DNA from: Mangrovimonas cancribranchiae
Lineage (GTDB): Bacteria > Bacteroidota > Bacteroidia > Flavobacteriales > Flavobacteriaceae
Reading direction: 5' to 3'
Length of the DNA stretch: 64,000 nt
Assembly (NCBI RefSeq): GCF_037126245.1
Contig: NZ_CP136925.1
Coordinates: forward strand, 2,434,001-2,498,000
In this document: piece by piece, positions 22,362-32,295 of the stretch
How the letters are laid out: each line of letters starts with the position of its first letter
Numbering within the stretch: the stretch's first letter is position 1
The notes under the pieces: model-generated
Database searches by the model: none
What the model saw: only the letters and a program-made list of their open reading frames with translations
Told to the model about the DNA's origin: nothing
Program-made: the position numbers and the translations under genes

Positions 22362-25007
22362 ATGAAGAAAGCTCTTAAAATACTAGGCATTACTTTAGGC
22401 ATTATTTTTTTATTGTTATTAGCTATTCCTTTTGTTTTTCAAGGACAAATAAAGGATATGGTTAAAACATTTTTAAATCAAAACCTCAACGCTCAAGTAG
22501 AGTTTTCCGATGTCGATTTAAGCTTCATTAGAAGCTTCCCACAAGCTTATGCCAATGTAGACGATTTAACAATCACTAACAAAAAACCGTTTGAAGGCGA
22601 AACCTTGGCCACCGTAAAGTCGATTGCTTTTACCATGTCGATTAAAGAATTATTTAAAACAGCCAATGAAGATGCTATTGTTATTAACTCCATTAATATA
22701 GATGAAGCCTTAGTTACCTTAAAAACCAATACGCTTGGGCAAACAAATTACGACATTGCCTTAGAAAACGAAAACATAGAAACAACTACAGAAGACACTA
22801 ATAGTGACAGCAGTTTTGCTTTCGATATTGAGGATTACGCCATCACCAATAGTGCATTAACCTATATTGATGAAAGTTCAAAAACCGAATTTTTTATCAC
22901 AGAACTCAATCATGAAGGAAAAGGAACCTTTTCCGCAGAAAAATCTGAACTCAACACCAATACAGAAGCCAATGTAAGCCTAAGCCTTGACAGCACCAAA
23001 TACTTAAACAACAACCATATAAAATTAGAAGCAATTCTTGGGTTGGATTTAGAAAACCAAAAATACACCTTTAAAGATAATAAAGCTTACATCAATCAAT
23101 TACCTCTAGAGTTTGATGGTTTTGTACAATTACTAGATGAGGGTCAAAATATGGACATTACCTTTAAAAATCCAGGATCATCATTTAAGGATTTCTTAGC
23201 GGTCATTCCAGAAAATTATTCTAAAGATATTTCTAACGTAGAAACTACAGGGAACTTTAAAATTTCAGGGGTTGTAAAAGGTATGATTACCGAGAAAACC
23301 ATTCCTACAATGGATATTAACATTGTATCCAATAACGCCTCATTTAAATACCCAGATCTTCCAAAAAGTATAAAAAACATTAGTATTAATACAAGTATAA
23401 AAAACACCTCTGGAAATCTTGACGATACGTTTGTAGACATACAAACTCTTAATTTTAAGATTGATGAAGACGTCTTCAAATCTTCAGCAGTCTTAAAGAA
23501 TATAACCCAAAATATGTTAGTCAACGCCAATATAGACGGCACACTTAACTTAGGTAATATTACTAAAGCTTACCCGGTTGAACTAGACAACGAATTAACA
23601 GGTATTTTAAAGGGGAATATCAACACCAATTTCGACATGAATGCCATAGAAACCAATGCCTACAACCGTATTAAAAACAACGGAACCGTTAGCATTAGCG
23701 ATTTTATATTTTCATCAGAAGACATTGTAAACCCTATCGAAATTACACAAGCTAATATAGATTTCAAACCTGGAACCATAACCTTAAAAAACTTTAACGC
23801 CTCAACTGGACAAAGCGACCTACATGCTACTGGAACTATTGAAAACTTACTTGGCTTTTTACTTAGCGACAAAAAATTACAAGGAAACTTTAACGTAAAT
23901 TCCAATAATTTTGTGGTTAGTGACTTTATGGTACCCGATGAAGAAACAGGCGAAGACAATAAAACAACAGGTGAAAGCGAATCTTTAAAAATCCCCGATT
24001 TTTTAGATTGTACCATCAATGCCGATGCCAAAGAAGTGGTTTACAACAACCTTACACTTAAAGATGTTAAAGGATCGCTTGTTATTAAAGACCAACAAGC
24101 ATCGCTAAATAATATGACCTCCCAAATTTTCAATGGCGGATTATCTATAAATGGACTTGTAGACACTAAAAATGACACGCCAACATTTAATCTAGATCTT
24201 GGTGCCGATAATTTTGATATTTCGCAGTCGTTTAAAGACTTAGAACTCTTGCAAGTCCTTGCTCCTATTGCTAATGTTTTACAAGGAAAATTGAATTCAA
24301 CCTTACACCTTTCAGGCGATTTAGATAGTGAGTTTTCCCCAAAACTAACAAGTATTTCTGGAGATGCTTTTGCCGAATTACTTACAAAAGAAATTACCAC
24401 CGAAAATTCACCTTTACTTAGTAAGTTAGAAAGCAATGTTGATTTTATTGATTTCAAAAAACTAAACTTAAACGATTTAAAAGCCAATTTAGAATTTAAC
24501 AATGGACAAGTTAACGTTAAACCATTCAACGTTAAATATGAAGACATCGACATTCAGGTTTCTGGTGCGCACAGCTTCGATAAAGCTATAGACTACAATG
24601 TGGTATTTCAAGTACCAGCAAAATATTTAGGAAGCGATGTTAATAGACTTATTGGAAAAATAGATGACAAAGAAGTTAATAATCTTTCCATTCCTGTTAC
24701 GGCAAACATAGGTGGTAGTTTTACAAGCCCAACGGTAAAAACCGATTTATCAAGTGCAGCAACTAACCTTACCAATCAATTAATTGAAATTCAAAAACAA
24801 AAACTATTAAACCAAGGATCCAACACAATTAAAGATTTACTTGGCGGTATAAATAATAATCAAGAAACAGAAACACCAACTAATACAAACTCAACAAACA
24901 CAACAAACACAACAAACACAAACAATAATACTGTAGAAGAAGGCGTAAAAAATCTTATTGGAAATATTTTTGGTAAAAAGAAACAAACCAAAGACTCTGT
25001 AAATTAA
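22362..25007 (+). CDS. AsmA-like envelope protein
   Basis: 881 residues. A single N-terminal membrane helix (ILGITLGIIFLLLLAIPFVF) is followed by the AsmA N-terminal region (VEFSDVDLSFIRSFPQAYANVDDLTI) and a long array of beta repeats, ending in an AsmA C-terminal domain (SALTYID, GDAFAELLTKEI, KPFNVKYEDIDIQVSGAHS). AsmA-type proteins bridge the periplasm and are linked to phospholipid transport to the outer membrane and to its assembly. The last 60 residues form an Asn/Thr-rich low-complexity tail with a Lys-rich end. It is transcribed alone. Confidence 0.88.
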   Translation: MKKALKILGITLGIIFLLLLAIPFVFQGQIKDMVKTFLNQNLNAQVEFSDVDLSFIRSFPQAYANVDDLTITNKKPFEGETLATVKSIAFTMSIKELFKTANEDAIVINSINIDEALVTLKTNTLGQTNYDIALENENIETTTEDTNSDSSFAFDIEDYAITNSALTYIDESSKTEFFITELNHEGKGTFSAEKSELNTNTEANVSLSLDSTKYLNNNHIKLEAILGLDLENQKYTFKDNKAYINQLPLEFDGFVQLLDEGQNMDITFKNPGSSFKDFLAVIPENYSKDISNVETTGNFKISGVVKGMITEKTIPTMDINIVSNNASFKYPDLPKSIKNISINTSIKNTSGNLDDTFVDIQTLNFKIDEDVFKSSAVLKNITQNMLVNANIDGTLNLGNITKAYPVELDNELTGILKGNINTNFDMNAIETNAYNRIKNNGTVSISDFIFSSEDIVNPIEITQANIDFKPGTITLKNFNASTGQSDLHATGTIENLLGFLLSDKKLQGNFNVNSNNFVVSDFMVPDEETGEDNKTTGESESLKIPDFLDCTINADAKEVVYNNLTLKDVKGSLVIKDQQASLNNMTSQIFNGGLSINGLVDTKNDTPTFNLDLGADNFDISQSFKDLELLQVLAPIANVLQGKLNSTLHLSGDLDSEFSPKLTSISGDAFAELLTKEITTENSPLLSKLESNVDFIDFKKLNLNDLKANLEFNNGQVNVKPFNVKYEDIDIQVSGAHSFDKAIDYNVVFQVPAKYLGSDVNRLIGKIDDKEVNNLSIPVTANIGGSFTSPTVKTDLSSAATNLTNQLIEIQKQKLLNQGSNTIKDLLGGINNNQETETPTNTNSTNTTNTTNTNNNTVEEGVKNLIGNIFGKKKQTKDSVN
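24888..24926 (+). repeat. Short tandem repeat encoding an Asn/Thr tail
   Basis: ACAAACACA-type 9-base units repeat three to four times and encode the (NTT)n-like tail of the AsmA protein. Slippage could change tail length in frame. Confidence 0.6.
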
Positions 25008-25098
25008 AATGTACTCACACACAAAGTGTTAACATCTTCTTAATTTTTGCGTCTTTTTAAAAAGAAGTGCTACTTTTTTTGGATTTTCCAAAAAAAAA

Positions 25099-25130
25099 GT
25101 TATGTTGTAGAGTTCATAACATTACATAAC
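25099..25130. repeat. GTTATG/CATAAC repeats upstream of the primary sigma gene
   Basis: GTTATG (25099-25104) is followed by two inverted copies CATAAC (25115-25120, 25125-25130), 20 bases before the sigma gene. They may be a regulatory site; nothing identifies the factor. Confidence 0.3.
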
Positions 25131-25149
25131 ATAAATTTTCGGAAAGTAT

Positions 25150-26013
25150 ATGAGGCAGTTAAAAATTACCAAGCAGGTTACCAACAGAGAATCTAAGTCA
25201 CTTGACAAGTATCTTCAAGATATAAGTAAAATGCCCCTAATTACAGCTGAAGAAGAAGTTGAGTTAGCACAACGTATTCGCGAGGGAGACCAACAAGCCT
25301 TGGATAAATTAACAACAGCCAACTTACGTTTTGTGGTTTCTGTAGCCAAACAATATCAAAATCAAGGATTAAAATTACCCGATTTAATTAACGAAGGAAA
25401 TGCAGGTTTGGTTAAAGCTGCTAAAAGATTTGATGAAACACGCGGGTTTAAATTTATATCTTATGCCGTTTGGTGGATTCGTCAATCCATTTTACAAGCA
25501 TTAGCAGAACAAGCTAGAATTGTTCGTTTACCATTAAATAAAATTGGGTCCATAAATAAAATCAACAAAGCGTATTCTCATTTAGAACAAGCACACCAAA
25601 GACCACCAAGTCCAGAAGAAATTGCTAAAGAACTTGACATGACTGTTAGCGATGTAAAACAGTCTATGAAAAATTCAGGCAGACATTTATCTATGGACGC
25701 CCCATTAAAAGAAGGTGAAGACTCTAGTTTATACGACGTTGTAAAATCTGGCGAATCTCCTAATCCAGACAAAGAGTTATTAAAAGACTCTTTAAATGTT
25801 GAAGTAAATCGCGCTTTAGACACCTTATCACAACGCGAAGCCGATGTTATTCGTTTATACTACGGTATAAGTAACGAACAACCTATGAGTTTAGAAGAAA
25901 TAGGAGAAACATTTGGATTAACAAGAGAGCGTGTAAGACAAATTAAAGAAAAAGGAATTCGTAGATTACGACACAGTTCAAAAAACAAAATATTAAAAAC
26001 TTACTTAGGATAA
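25150..26013 (+). CDS. rpoD: Primary RNA polymerase sigma factor (sigma-70/SigA)
   Basis: 287 residues. Region 1.2 ([18 protein letters not shown]), region 2 ([12 protein letters not shown], then [20 protein letters not shown] and [10 protein letters not shown]), region 3 and region 4 ([14 protein letters not shown], then [19 protein letters not shown]) are all present. Region 1.1 and the non-conserved insert are missing, as is usual for the short primary sigma factor of Bacteroidota, which reads TTG/TAnnTTTG promoters. It is followed after 30 bases by rpsU, a gene pair reminiscent of the rpsU-rpoD linkage elsewhere. Confidence 0.95.
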   Translation: MRQLKITKQVTNRESKSLDKYLQDISKMPLITAEEEVELAQRIREGDQQALDKLTTANLRFVVSVAKQYQNQGLKLPDLINEGNAGLVKAAKRFDETRGFKFISYAVWWIRQSILQALAEQARIVRLPLNKIGSINKINKAYSHLEQAHQRPPSPEEIAKELDMTVSDVKQSMKNSGRHLSMDAPLKEGEDSSLYDVVKSGESPNPDKELLKDSLNVEVNRALDTLSQREADVIRLYYGISNEQPMSLEEIGETFGLTRERVRQIKEKGIRRLRHSSKNKILKTYLG

Positions 26014-26043
26014 TCCTTAGTAATAATACTCTAAAAACCATAT

Positions 26044-26238
26044 ATGATAAAAATTGAAGTAAAAGAAGGCGAAAAAATTGAACGCGCATTAAAACGTTAC
26101 AAGCGTAAGCACCGTAATGTTAAAATCATGCAACAAGTTCGTGAAAACCAATATTACACTAAAAAATCTGTTGAAAGAAGAAAAGAAATTCAAAAGGCCT
26201 CTTACATTCAGTCTATTAGAGACGAAGAAGCCATTTAA
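26044..26238 (+). CDS. rpsU: Ribosomal protein bS21
   Basis: 64 residues, very basic, with the family pattern MIKIEVKEGEKIERALKRY and VRENQYYTKKSVERRKE. bS21 belongs to the small subunit near the 3' end of 16S rRNA. The gene sits between the sigma factor and the acetyltransferase, with only 3 bases to the latter. Confidence 0.95.
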   Translation: MIKIEVKEGEKIERALKRYKRKHRNVKIMQQVRENQYYTKKSVERRKEIQKASYIQSIRDEEAI

Positions 26239-26241
26239 TTT

Positions 26242-26685
26242 ATGAATGTATTCAAAATATACAATTCCAACACAAAACCATCTCAAGAAGAGAAAGATAC
26301 CATTATTAATTTTCTTCACACGCATTTGCAAGAATTTGGCGATGACAAAAAAGACATTGCCAAATGTTTAGATTATGCTGTAAAAGATAATATCTCGGCT
26401 CAAGGTGGTTTTGTTTTGGTAATTAAAGATAAAGAAGGCATTCAAGGCATTACTATAATTAACGAAACTGGAATGGACGGTTATATACCCGAAAACATTC
26501 TTGTTTACATTGCGGTACACGAAAACGCACGTGGCAAAGGCATTGGCAAACAACTTATGCAAAAAGCTATCGATTTAACAAATGGCGACATTGCACTTCA
26601 CGTAGAACCTAACAATCCTGCCATTCACCTTTACGAAAAACTAGGATTTGAAAACAAATATCTTGAAATGCGGCTGAAAAAGTAA
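26242..26685 (+). CDS. GNAT family N-acetyltransferase
   Basis: 147 residues. The acetyl-CoA site is seen in VYIAVHENARGKGIGKQLMQKAI (motif A, R-x-x-G-x-G/A) near residues 90-112, followed by LHVEPNNPAIHLYEKLGFENKY, typical of motif B. The N-terminal part FNIYNSNTKPSQEEKDTI-like region is variable. The acceptor is unknown. Nine bases separate it from the symporter gene, so it may belong to the amino-acid operon that follows and acetylate an amino acid or amine. Confidence 0.85.
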   Translation: MNVFKIYNSNTKPSQEEKDTIINFLHTHLQEFGDDKKDIAKCLDYAVKDNISAQGGFVLVIKDKEGIQGITIINETGMDGYIPENILVYIAVHENARGKGIGKQLMQKAIDLTNGDIALHVEPNNPAIHLYEKLGFENKYLEMRLKK

Positions 26686-26694
26686 ACAGTCTGT

Positions 26695-28098
26695 ATGAAC
26701 CTTATAGATATTCTTGTTTTTATTATTTACATGATTGTCGTTCTGGCAATCGGATTTTATTACTACAGAAAGAACAAAAGTGCAAGCGACTACTACGTAG
26801 GCGGTAACAATATGAGTAGTTGGCACGTAGGCCTATCGGTTGTCGCTACCGATGTTGGTGGCGGTTTCTCCATTGGTCTTGGCGGCTTAGGGTTTGTTAT
26901 GGGCCTATCTGGTTCTTGGATGTTATTTACAGGACTTGTAGGCGCCTGGCTAAGTGCCGTATTTTTAATACCAAAAGTGATTAAGGACGGGCATCAATTC
27001 AACCTCTTAACATTTCCCGAACTTTTAAAGCGCAATTATGGTAAAAACGTAGCGCTTGTTGCTGGTATTATTTCATTTATTGGGTATCTTGGCTTTACCG
27101 CTTCACAACTATTAGCTGGTGCAAAGTTAGCTATTGGCACGTTTCCCGAATTAAGCTTAAATCACGCCTTAATTATCATGGGGGGCATTGCTTTATTGTA
27201 TACTGTATTTGGTGGCATAAAAGCCGTTATCTACACCGATACATTTCAATGGATTATTTTAATGATAGGCTTGATTTTTATTGGAATTCCCATAGCTTAC
27301 TCAACGCTTGGTGGCTTTGAAACCATTTCAAAAGCATTACCTAAAGAGTTTTTCAGTCTAACCAACCTCACTTGGATTGACATATTAAATTGGAGTATTA
27401 CCATTATCCCAATTTGGTTTGTTGGGATGACACTTTACCAACGAATTTATGCCTGTAAAAACGAAAAAACAGCTAAAAAAGCATGGTACATTGCTGGTTT
27501 TTTTGAATACCCCATTATGGCTTTTATGGGTGTTGCCCTTGGTTTACTAGCTCGTGTTGCTGCAGAACAAGGTGTTTTTGCTCCAGAAGGTTTTATATCT
27601 GCTGCTGGTATGGATCCTGAAATAGGCTTGCCTATGTTACTTAAAAACGTATTACCCGTAGGATTAATGGGCTTAATGCTATCGGCTTATTTTTCGGCAA
27701 TTATGTCTACTGCAGATAGTTGTTTACTGGCTGCTTCGGGTAATTTTACTACAGATATTTTAGGAATGAATGACAGCAATCCTAAAACTATTCGCATATC
27801 ACAAATTATAACTTTTGCTATTGGTTTTTGCGCCATCGTAATTGCCACGTTAATGACTAGTGTTTTAGATTTAATGCTTAGCTCCTATGCGTTTATGGTT
27901 TCTGGTTTATTAGTTCCTGTGTTAGGAATGCTTTATTCAAAAGAAAAGAAACCTTTAGCAGCACTTTTAGCTATGCTTTTTGGTGGGTTTTCAACGTTAA
28001 TCATCATGTTTATAGAAGCTGATATTCCTTATGGTTTAGATCCTATTTTAATTGGAATCTCAATTTCTTTGCTCACTTATCTTTTAGTTAAAAAATAA
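26695..28098 (+). CDS. Sodium:solute symporter family transporter
   Basis: 467 residues with about 12-13 membrane helices. Family signs are YYRKNKSASDYYVGGNNMSSWHVGLS at the first loop, then GGIKAVIYTDTFQW, and LMLSAYFSAIMSTADSCLLAASG in the helix 8 region, where sodium-binding Ser/Asp residues lie. The substrate is not readable from sequence; the M20 hydrolase and two racemases directly downstream suggest an amino acid, acylated amino acid or peptide. Start ATG 26695. Confidence 0.88.
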   Translation: MNLIDILVFIIYMIVVLAIGFYYYRKNKSASDYYVGGNNMSSWHVGLSVVATDVGGGFSIGLGGLGFVMGLSGSWMLFTGLVGAWLSAVFLIPKVIKDGHQFNLLTFPELLKRNYGKNVALVAGIISFIGYLGFTASQLLAGAKLAIGTFPELSLNHALIIMGGIALLYTVFGGIKAVIYTDTFQWIILMIGLIFIGIPIAYSTLGGFETISKALPKEFFSLTNLTWIDILNWSITIIPIWFVGMTLYQRIYACKNEKTAKKAWYIAGFFEYPIMAFMGVALGLLARVAAEQGVFAPEGFISAAGMDPEIGLPMLLKNVLPVGLMGLMLSAYFSAIMSTADSCLLAASGNFTTDILGMNDSNPKTIRISQIITFAIGFCAIVIATLMTSVLDLMLSSYAFMVSGLLVPVLGMLYSKEKKPLAALLAMLFGGFSTLIIMFIEADIPYGLDPILIGISISLLTYLLVKK

Positions 28099-28113
28099 GC
28101 TGTATTTTTAAAT

Positions 28114-29247
28114 GTGAACTTAAATAACCTAACGACATACCGAAAACACCTTCACCAATACCCAGAACTTTCTGGGCAAGAGAAACAGACTTCCAGACAC
28201 CTTATTGAGGATTTAAAAAAGCTAAATCCAACACAAATTATCACCAATATTGGCGGGTATGGTTTTGCTGTTATTTTTGATAGTGGTAATACTGGTGAAA
28301 CGGTTATGTTTCGCGCCGAATTAGATGCACTACCCATACAAGAAGTTAATACATTTTCGCATCACTCAAAAATTGAAGGCATTTCTCATAAATGTGGTCA
28401 CGATGGCCATATGACAATTCTTTATGGTCTAGCGCAAAAACTACAAAAAACACCTATTTCAAAAGGAAGCGTCATCTTACTTTTTCAATCGGCTGAAGAA
28501 ACCGGAGAAGGTGCTAAAGCTATTTTGAGCGATGAAAAATTCAAATCCATAACACCTGATTTTATTTTTTCACTTCACAATGTCCCAGGTTACCCTTTTG
28601 GTAATATTATCTGTAAAACGGGAACATTCACAGCATCGGTTGTTAGTCTAGCTATTGTTTTAAAAGGTAAAACAGCACATGCCGCAGAACCTGAAAATGG
28701 CATTAACCCAGATATTGCATTACAGGAGCTCATCTTCAAGATTAAACAACTGGAAAACCCTAACCAAAACGCTAAATATTTTTCAACTATTGCTACGGTT
28801 TATGCTGCTTTAGGCTCAAAAGACTATGGCATTTCTGCTGGTAATGCGGAGCTTCATTTTACTATTCGCTGCTGGGCTTTGGAGCAACTTAACACTCTAA
28901 AACAGAGCATCTCAAAAATAGTCGAGACAACTTGCAACAAACATCAACTAAAGTATCACATAGAATGGTTTGAAGAGTTTGCTTCTAATCATAATAACAA
29001 AACCGCCACAAAACACATAGAACAAGCGGCAAAACAACTAAACTATAACTACATTGAAAAAACGCATCCGTTTAAATGGGGAGAAGACTTTGGATTGTTT
29101 ACACAGCATTACAAAGGCGCCATGTTTGGCTTAAGCGCAGGAGAACACACATCTGCTTTACACAATCCTGATTACGATTTTCCCGACAGTATAATAGTAA
29201 ACGGAGTTTCAATGTTTTATCAAATTTTAAAACAAATCAATGCCTAA
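28114..29247 (+). CDS. M20 family amidohydrolase (hippurate hydrolase/aminoacylase-like)
   Basis: 377 residues from GTG 28114, 15 bases after the symporter gene. The M20D fold is clear: YRKHLHQYPELSGQE, the metal ligands in HKCGHDGHMTIL, SAEETGEGAKAIL with the catalytic Glu, FSLHNVPGYPFGNI, and the dimerisation domain with KGKTAHAAEPENGINP. Such enzymes remove an acyl group from an amino acid or cut a dipeptide-like amide. The stop overlaps the start of the racemase gene by 8 bases, which indicates coupled translation. Confidence 0.9.
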   Translation: MNLNNLTTYRKHLHQYPELSGQEKQTSRHLIEDLKKLNPTQIITNIGGYGFAVIFDSGNTGETVMFRAELDALPIQEVNTFSHHSKIEGISHKCGHDGHMTILYGLAQKLQKTPISKGSVILLFQSAEETGEGAKAILSDEKFKSITPDFIFSLHNVPGYPFGNIICKTGTFTASVVSLAIVLKGKTAHAAEPENGINPDIALQELIFKIKQLENPNQNAKYFSTIATVYAALGSKDYGISAGNAELHFTIRCWALEQLNTLKQSISKIVETTCNKHQLKYHIEWFEEFASNHNNKTATKHIEQAAKQLNYNYIEKTHPFKWGEDFGLFTQHYKGAMFGLSAGEHTSALHNPDYDFPDSIIVNGVSMFYQILKQINA

Positions 29248-30385
29248 TTCAATTATAGAAATTAGCCAAGAGGCTATAAATAATAATATCTCGTACATTA
29301 AATCGCTGTTAAACGACAAAACAACCATGTCTTGTGTGTTAAAAGGAAATGCCTACGGACATGGCATATCGGTCATGGTTCCTGCATTACAAAAAGTTGG
29401 TATACATCATTTTTCGGTATTTAATTCGTTGGAAGCGCGTCAAGTTTTTAACAAAGCAAAAGGAGAATTCACCATTATGGTTATGGGCGATATTAGTGAC
29501 GAAGATGCTCATTGGATGATTGAAAACCATATTGAGTTTTATACATTCAATTTACAGCGCATTCAAAATATGCTGGAGATTGCCAAAACAAAAAATACAT
29601 CTATAAACATTCATTTAGAGATTGAAACTGGTATGAACAGAACGGGTTTTAGCAAAAGCGATTGGCAAGAGTTAATTCATATTATAAAAAACAACCATAA
29701 ATTTATAAATGTAAAAGGTATTTGCACACATTATGCAGGAGCAGAAAGCGTAAGTAATTATGTGCGTGTAAAATTGCAACGCAATATTTTTAAAAAAGCT
29801 ATTAAGTATTTTAAAAATGAAGGTATTCAACCAGAACGCATCCACAGTTCTTGCAGTGCAGCAATCTTGGCGTTCCCTCAAGATAATTTTGATATGGTTC
29901 GTATTGGTATTCTTCATTATGGATTATGGCCAAGCAGAGAGACGTTTATCTCTCATATGACAAAACACAATCTTGAACATTCGCCGCTTAAACCTATTTT
30001 ATCGTGGACATCTTATATTATGGATATTAAACACGTGAACAAAGGCGAATACATTGGTTACGGAAATTCGTATCTTGCTGAAAACAACATGACTATTGCC
30101 TCTGTTCCTATTGGTTATGGTTATGGTTACAGTAGAAGTTTAAGTAATCAAGGGCGCGTTATTGTTAATAATAACCGTTTTAGTGTTATTGGTATTGTAA
30201 ACATGAATATGCTTTTAATAGATATTACTGCAGACCAAAATGTAGCCATTAACGACAATGTATTTTTAATAGGCAAACAAGGCGATCATGAAATTACCGT
30301 ATCGTCTTTTGGAAACATGACCGATCAATTAAATTATGAAGTACTATCCAGAATAGACAAAGACATTCCAAGGATTTTAAAATAA
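29240..30385 (+). CDS. alr: Alanine racemase
   Basis: 381 residues, fold type III PLP enzyme. The PLP lysine lies in MSCVLKGNAYGHG (Lys about 36), and the second catalytic base, a Tyr, in YGNSYLAENNMTIASVPIGYGYGYSR. HLEIETGMNRTGF and RIGILHYGLWPS are further family segments. It interconverts L- and D-alanine, needed for peptidoglycan. As the gene sits between an amidohydrolase and a second racemase in an uptake operon, a catabolic or substrate-shifted role is possible and not decided by sequence. Confidence 0.9.
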   Translation: MPNSIIEISQEAINNNISYIKSLLNDKTTMSCVLKGNAYGHGISVMVPALQKVGIHHFSVFNSLEARQVFNKAKGEFTIMVMGDISDEDAHWMIENHIEFYTFNLQRIQNMLEIAKTKNTSINIHLEIETGMNRTGFSKSDWQELIHIIKNNHKFINVKGICTHYAGAESVSNYVRVKLQRNIFKKAIKYFKNEGIQPERIHSSCSAAILAFPQDNFDMVRIGILHYGLWPSRETFISHMTKHNLEHSPLKPILSWTSYIMDIKHVNKGEYIGYGNSYLAENNMTIASVPIGYGYGYSRSLSNQGRVIVNNNRFSVIGIVNMNMLLIDITADQNVAINDNVFLIGKQGDHEITVSSFGNMTDQLNYEVLSRIDKDIPRILK

Positions 30386-30389
30386 CACT

Positions 30390-31463
30390 ATGGCTTACTT
30401 TACATTAAATAAAGCATCATTAACACACAATTACAGGTTTCTTCAGCAACTGTTCAATAAAGAAGGAATGACTTGGGCGCCTGTTTTAAAACTACTTTGC
30501 GGTCATGAAAAATATTTAGAATTTGTGCTTTTGTTAGGAGACGAACAAGTTTGCGATGCTAGATTATCTAACCTTAAAACCATAAAAAAATTAAAGCCTA
30601 GCGTTGAAACTATTTACATTAAACCACCAGCAAAACGCAGTATTAAAAACATTGTTAAATATGCCGATGTAAGCTTTAACACCGAATACACAACCATTAA
30701 ATGGCTATCTGAAGAAGCTGGAAGACAAAACAAAATCCACCGGGTTATTATTATGATAGAATTAGGTGATTTACGCGAAGGCATCATGGGTGACCATTTA
30801 ATGGATTTTTACGAAAAAGTTTTTGAACTCCCCAACATAAAGGTTGCTGGCATTGGTACAAACCTTAATTGTTTAAGTGGTGTTATGCCAAGTAAAGACA
30901 AACTCATACAATTATGTTTATACGAACAGTTAATTGAAGCAAAATTTAATCGTAAAATTGAAGGTGTTACAGGTGGTTCGTCTGTCATGGTACCGCTTTT
31001 AATAAAAGGCATTGTACCCGAAGGCATTAACCATTTTAGAGTTGGTGAAACCCTATTTTTTGGCACCGACTTGTTTGAAAACAATACCATAGAAGGCATG
31101 AAAGACGATGTATTTACCCTACACTCTGAAATCATTGAAATAACAGAAAAACCTAGTGTTCCATATGGAAAACTAGACAAAAACCCTTCTGGAGAACTAT
31201 TTGAAATTGATGAAACTAAATTCACCGAAATTCAAAAACGTGCCATTTTAGACATTGGATTATTAGATATTTCAAAAGTCGATTTTTTAAAACCTATAAA
31301 TACTTCATTAAATTTTGTTGGTGCTAGTTCTGATATGTTAATAATAGACATTACCAATGCTAATCGCGCATACAAAGTAGGCGATATTATTAGCTTTAGA
31401 ACAGATTACATGGGAGCCCTTCGCGTAATGAATTCAGAATATATTGGGAAACGTCTTATTTAA
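30390..31463 (+). CDS. Alanine/ornithine racemase family PLP enzyme
   Basis: 357 residues, starting MAYFTLNKASLTHNYRFLQQLF, 4 bases after alr. The likely PLP lysine is in WAPVLKLLCGH (about residue 34). VIIMIELGDLREGIM, IGTNLNCLSGVMPS, GVTGGSSVMVPLL and HFRVGETLFFG are family markers seen in ornithine racemase and YhfX-like proteins. It probably racemises a basic or other amino acid brought in or released by the neighbouring genes. It is distinct from Alr, with little visible identity outside the fold. Confidence 0.85.
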   Translation: MAYFTLNKASLTHNYRFLQQLFNKEGMTWAPVLKLLCGHEKYLEFVLLLGDEQVCDARLSNLKTIKKLKPSVETIYIKPPAKRSIKNIVKYADVSFNTEYTTIKWLSEEAGRQNKIHRVIIMIELGDLREGIMGDHLMDFYEKVFELPNIKVAGIGTNLNCLSGVMPSKDKLIQLCLYEQLIEAKFNRKIEGVTGGSSVMVPLLIKGIVPEGINHFRVGETLFFGTDLFENNTIEGMKDDVFTLHSEIIEITEKPSVPYGKLDKNPSGELFEIDETKFTEIQKRAILDIGLLDISKVDFLKPINTSLNFVGASSDMLIIDITNANRAYKVGDIISFRTDYMGALRVMNSEYIGKRLI

Positions 31464-32254
31464 TTTACTGTAATTCCAACTACCAAGCCTTCATTACTCC
31501 TAATATTAAATACCGTCTGATCTTCAAAAATTAAATATTGTCCTTTTACGCCTACTAATGTTCCTGTATAGGTTTTAGATTTTTCAAGATTTAAACTTTT
31601 AGGCTTTTCGGGGTATTTGGTTACAGGAAAATGCAATTCGGTTTCGGTATTATTTTCTATAAAATACTCGGTAGCTTCCTCTGGAATAAAGGCTTTTAAA
31701 CGCTCACGCCACTCTACCAAATTTTCATCTTGAATCTCGTTTTTAAGCATTGTACGCCAATTGGTTTTATCGCTCACGTGGTCTTTAAGCGCAACCTCTG
31801 TTATACCTGCCAAATAGCGATTTGGCACCTCAACAATTTCTATAGCCTCGTGTGCACCTTGATCAATCCAACGTGTTGGCACTTGACTTTTTCTAGTTAC
31901 GCCTACTTTTACATTACTAGAATTAGCTAAATACACAATATGTGGTTGTAATTGTACTTTCTTTTCGTACGCTAAATCGCGATCTTCCTTATCTAAATGC
32001 GCCATGCTTAATTCTGGTCGCATGACCCAATCGGCAGCTTGCGGCACATCAAAAAAACAGCTTTTACAAAATCCTTGGCGGTAAATAGACTTATTTAAAC
32101 CACAGTTTAAACACTGATACTTAACAAATTCCATGGTAATCGTTTTACCTAGCATTTGGTTTAGGTTTATAAAGTCGTTTTCAAACACTAGATAATATTG
32201 AATAGGATCTAAAAACTCCGTATTCATTTTTGTAAGAACGCCTTGGTAGGTCAT
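31460..32254 (-). CDS. DUF2797 family protein with zinc-ribbon-like Cys motif
   Basis: 264 residues. The feature visible by eye is a four-Cys cluster CLNCGLNKSIYRQGFCKSC near residue 47-65, spaced like a zinc site. Sequence segments HIVYLANSSNVKVGVTRKSQ and PTRWIDQGAHEAI resemble the GIY-YIG-like core noted for DUF2797 proteins. Function is unknown. It converges on the second racemase gene with a 4-base overlap of the two ends. Confidence 0.75.
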   Translation of the reverse strand: MTYQGVLTKMNTEFLDPIQYYLVFENDFINLNQMLGKTITMEFVKYQCLNCGLNKSIYRQGFCKSCFFDVPQAADWVMRPELSMAHLDKEDRDLAYEKKVQLQPHIVYLANSSNVKVGVTRKSQVPTRWIDQGAHEAIEIVEVPNRYLAGITEVALKDHVSDKTNWRTMLKNEIQDENLVEWRERLKAFIPEEATEYFIENNTETELHFPVTKYPEKPKSLNLEKSKTYTGTLVGVKGQYLIFEDQTVFNIRSNEGLVVGITVN

Positions 32255-32295
32255 AAAAAAAAGTATTATTTTTATTTTTTAAAGATAATGCAAAT

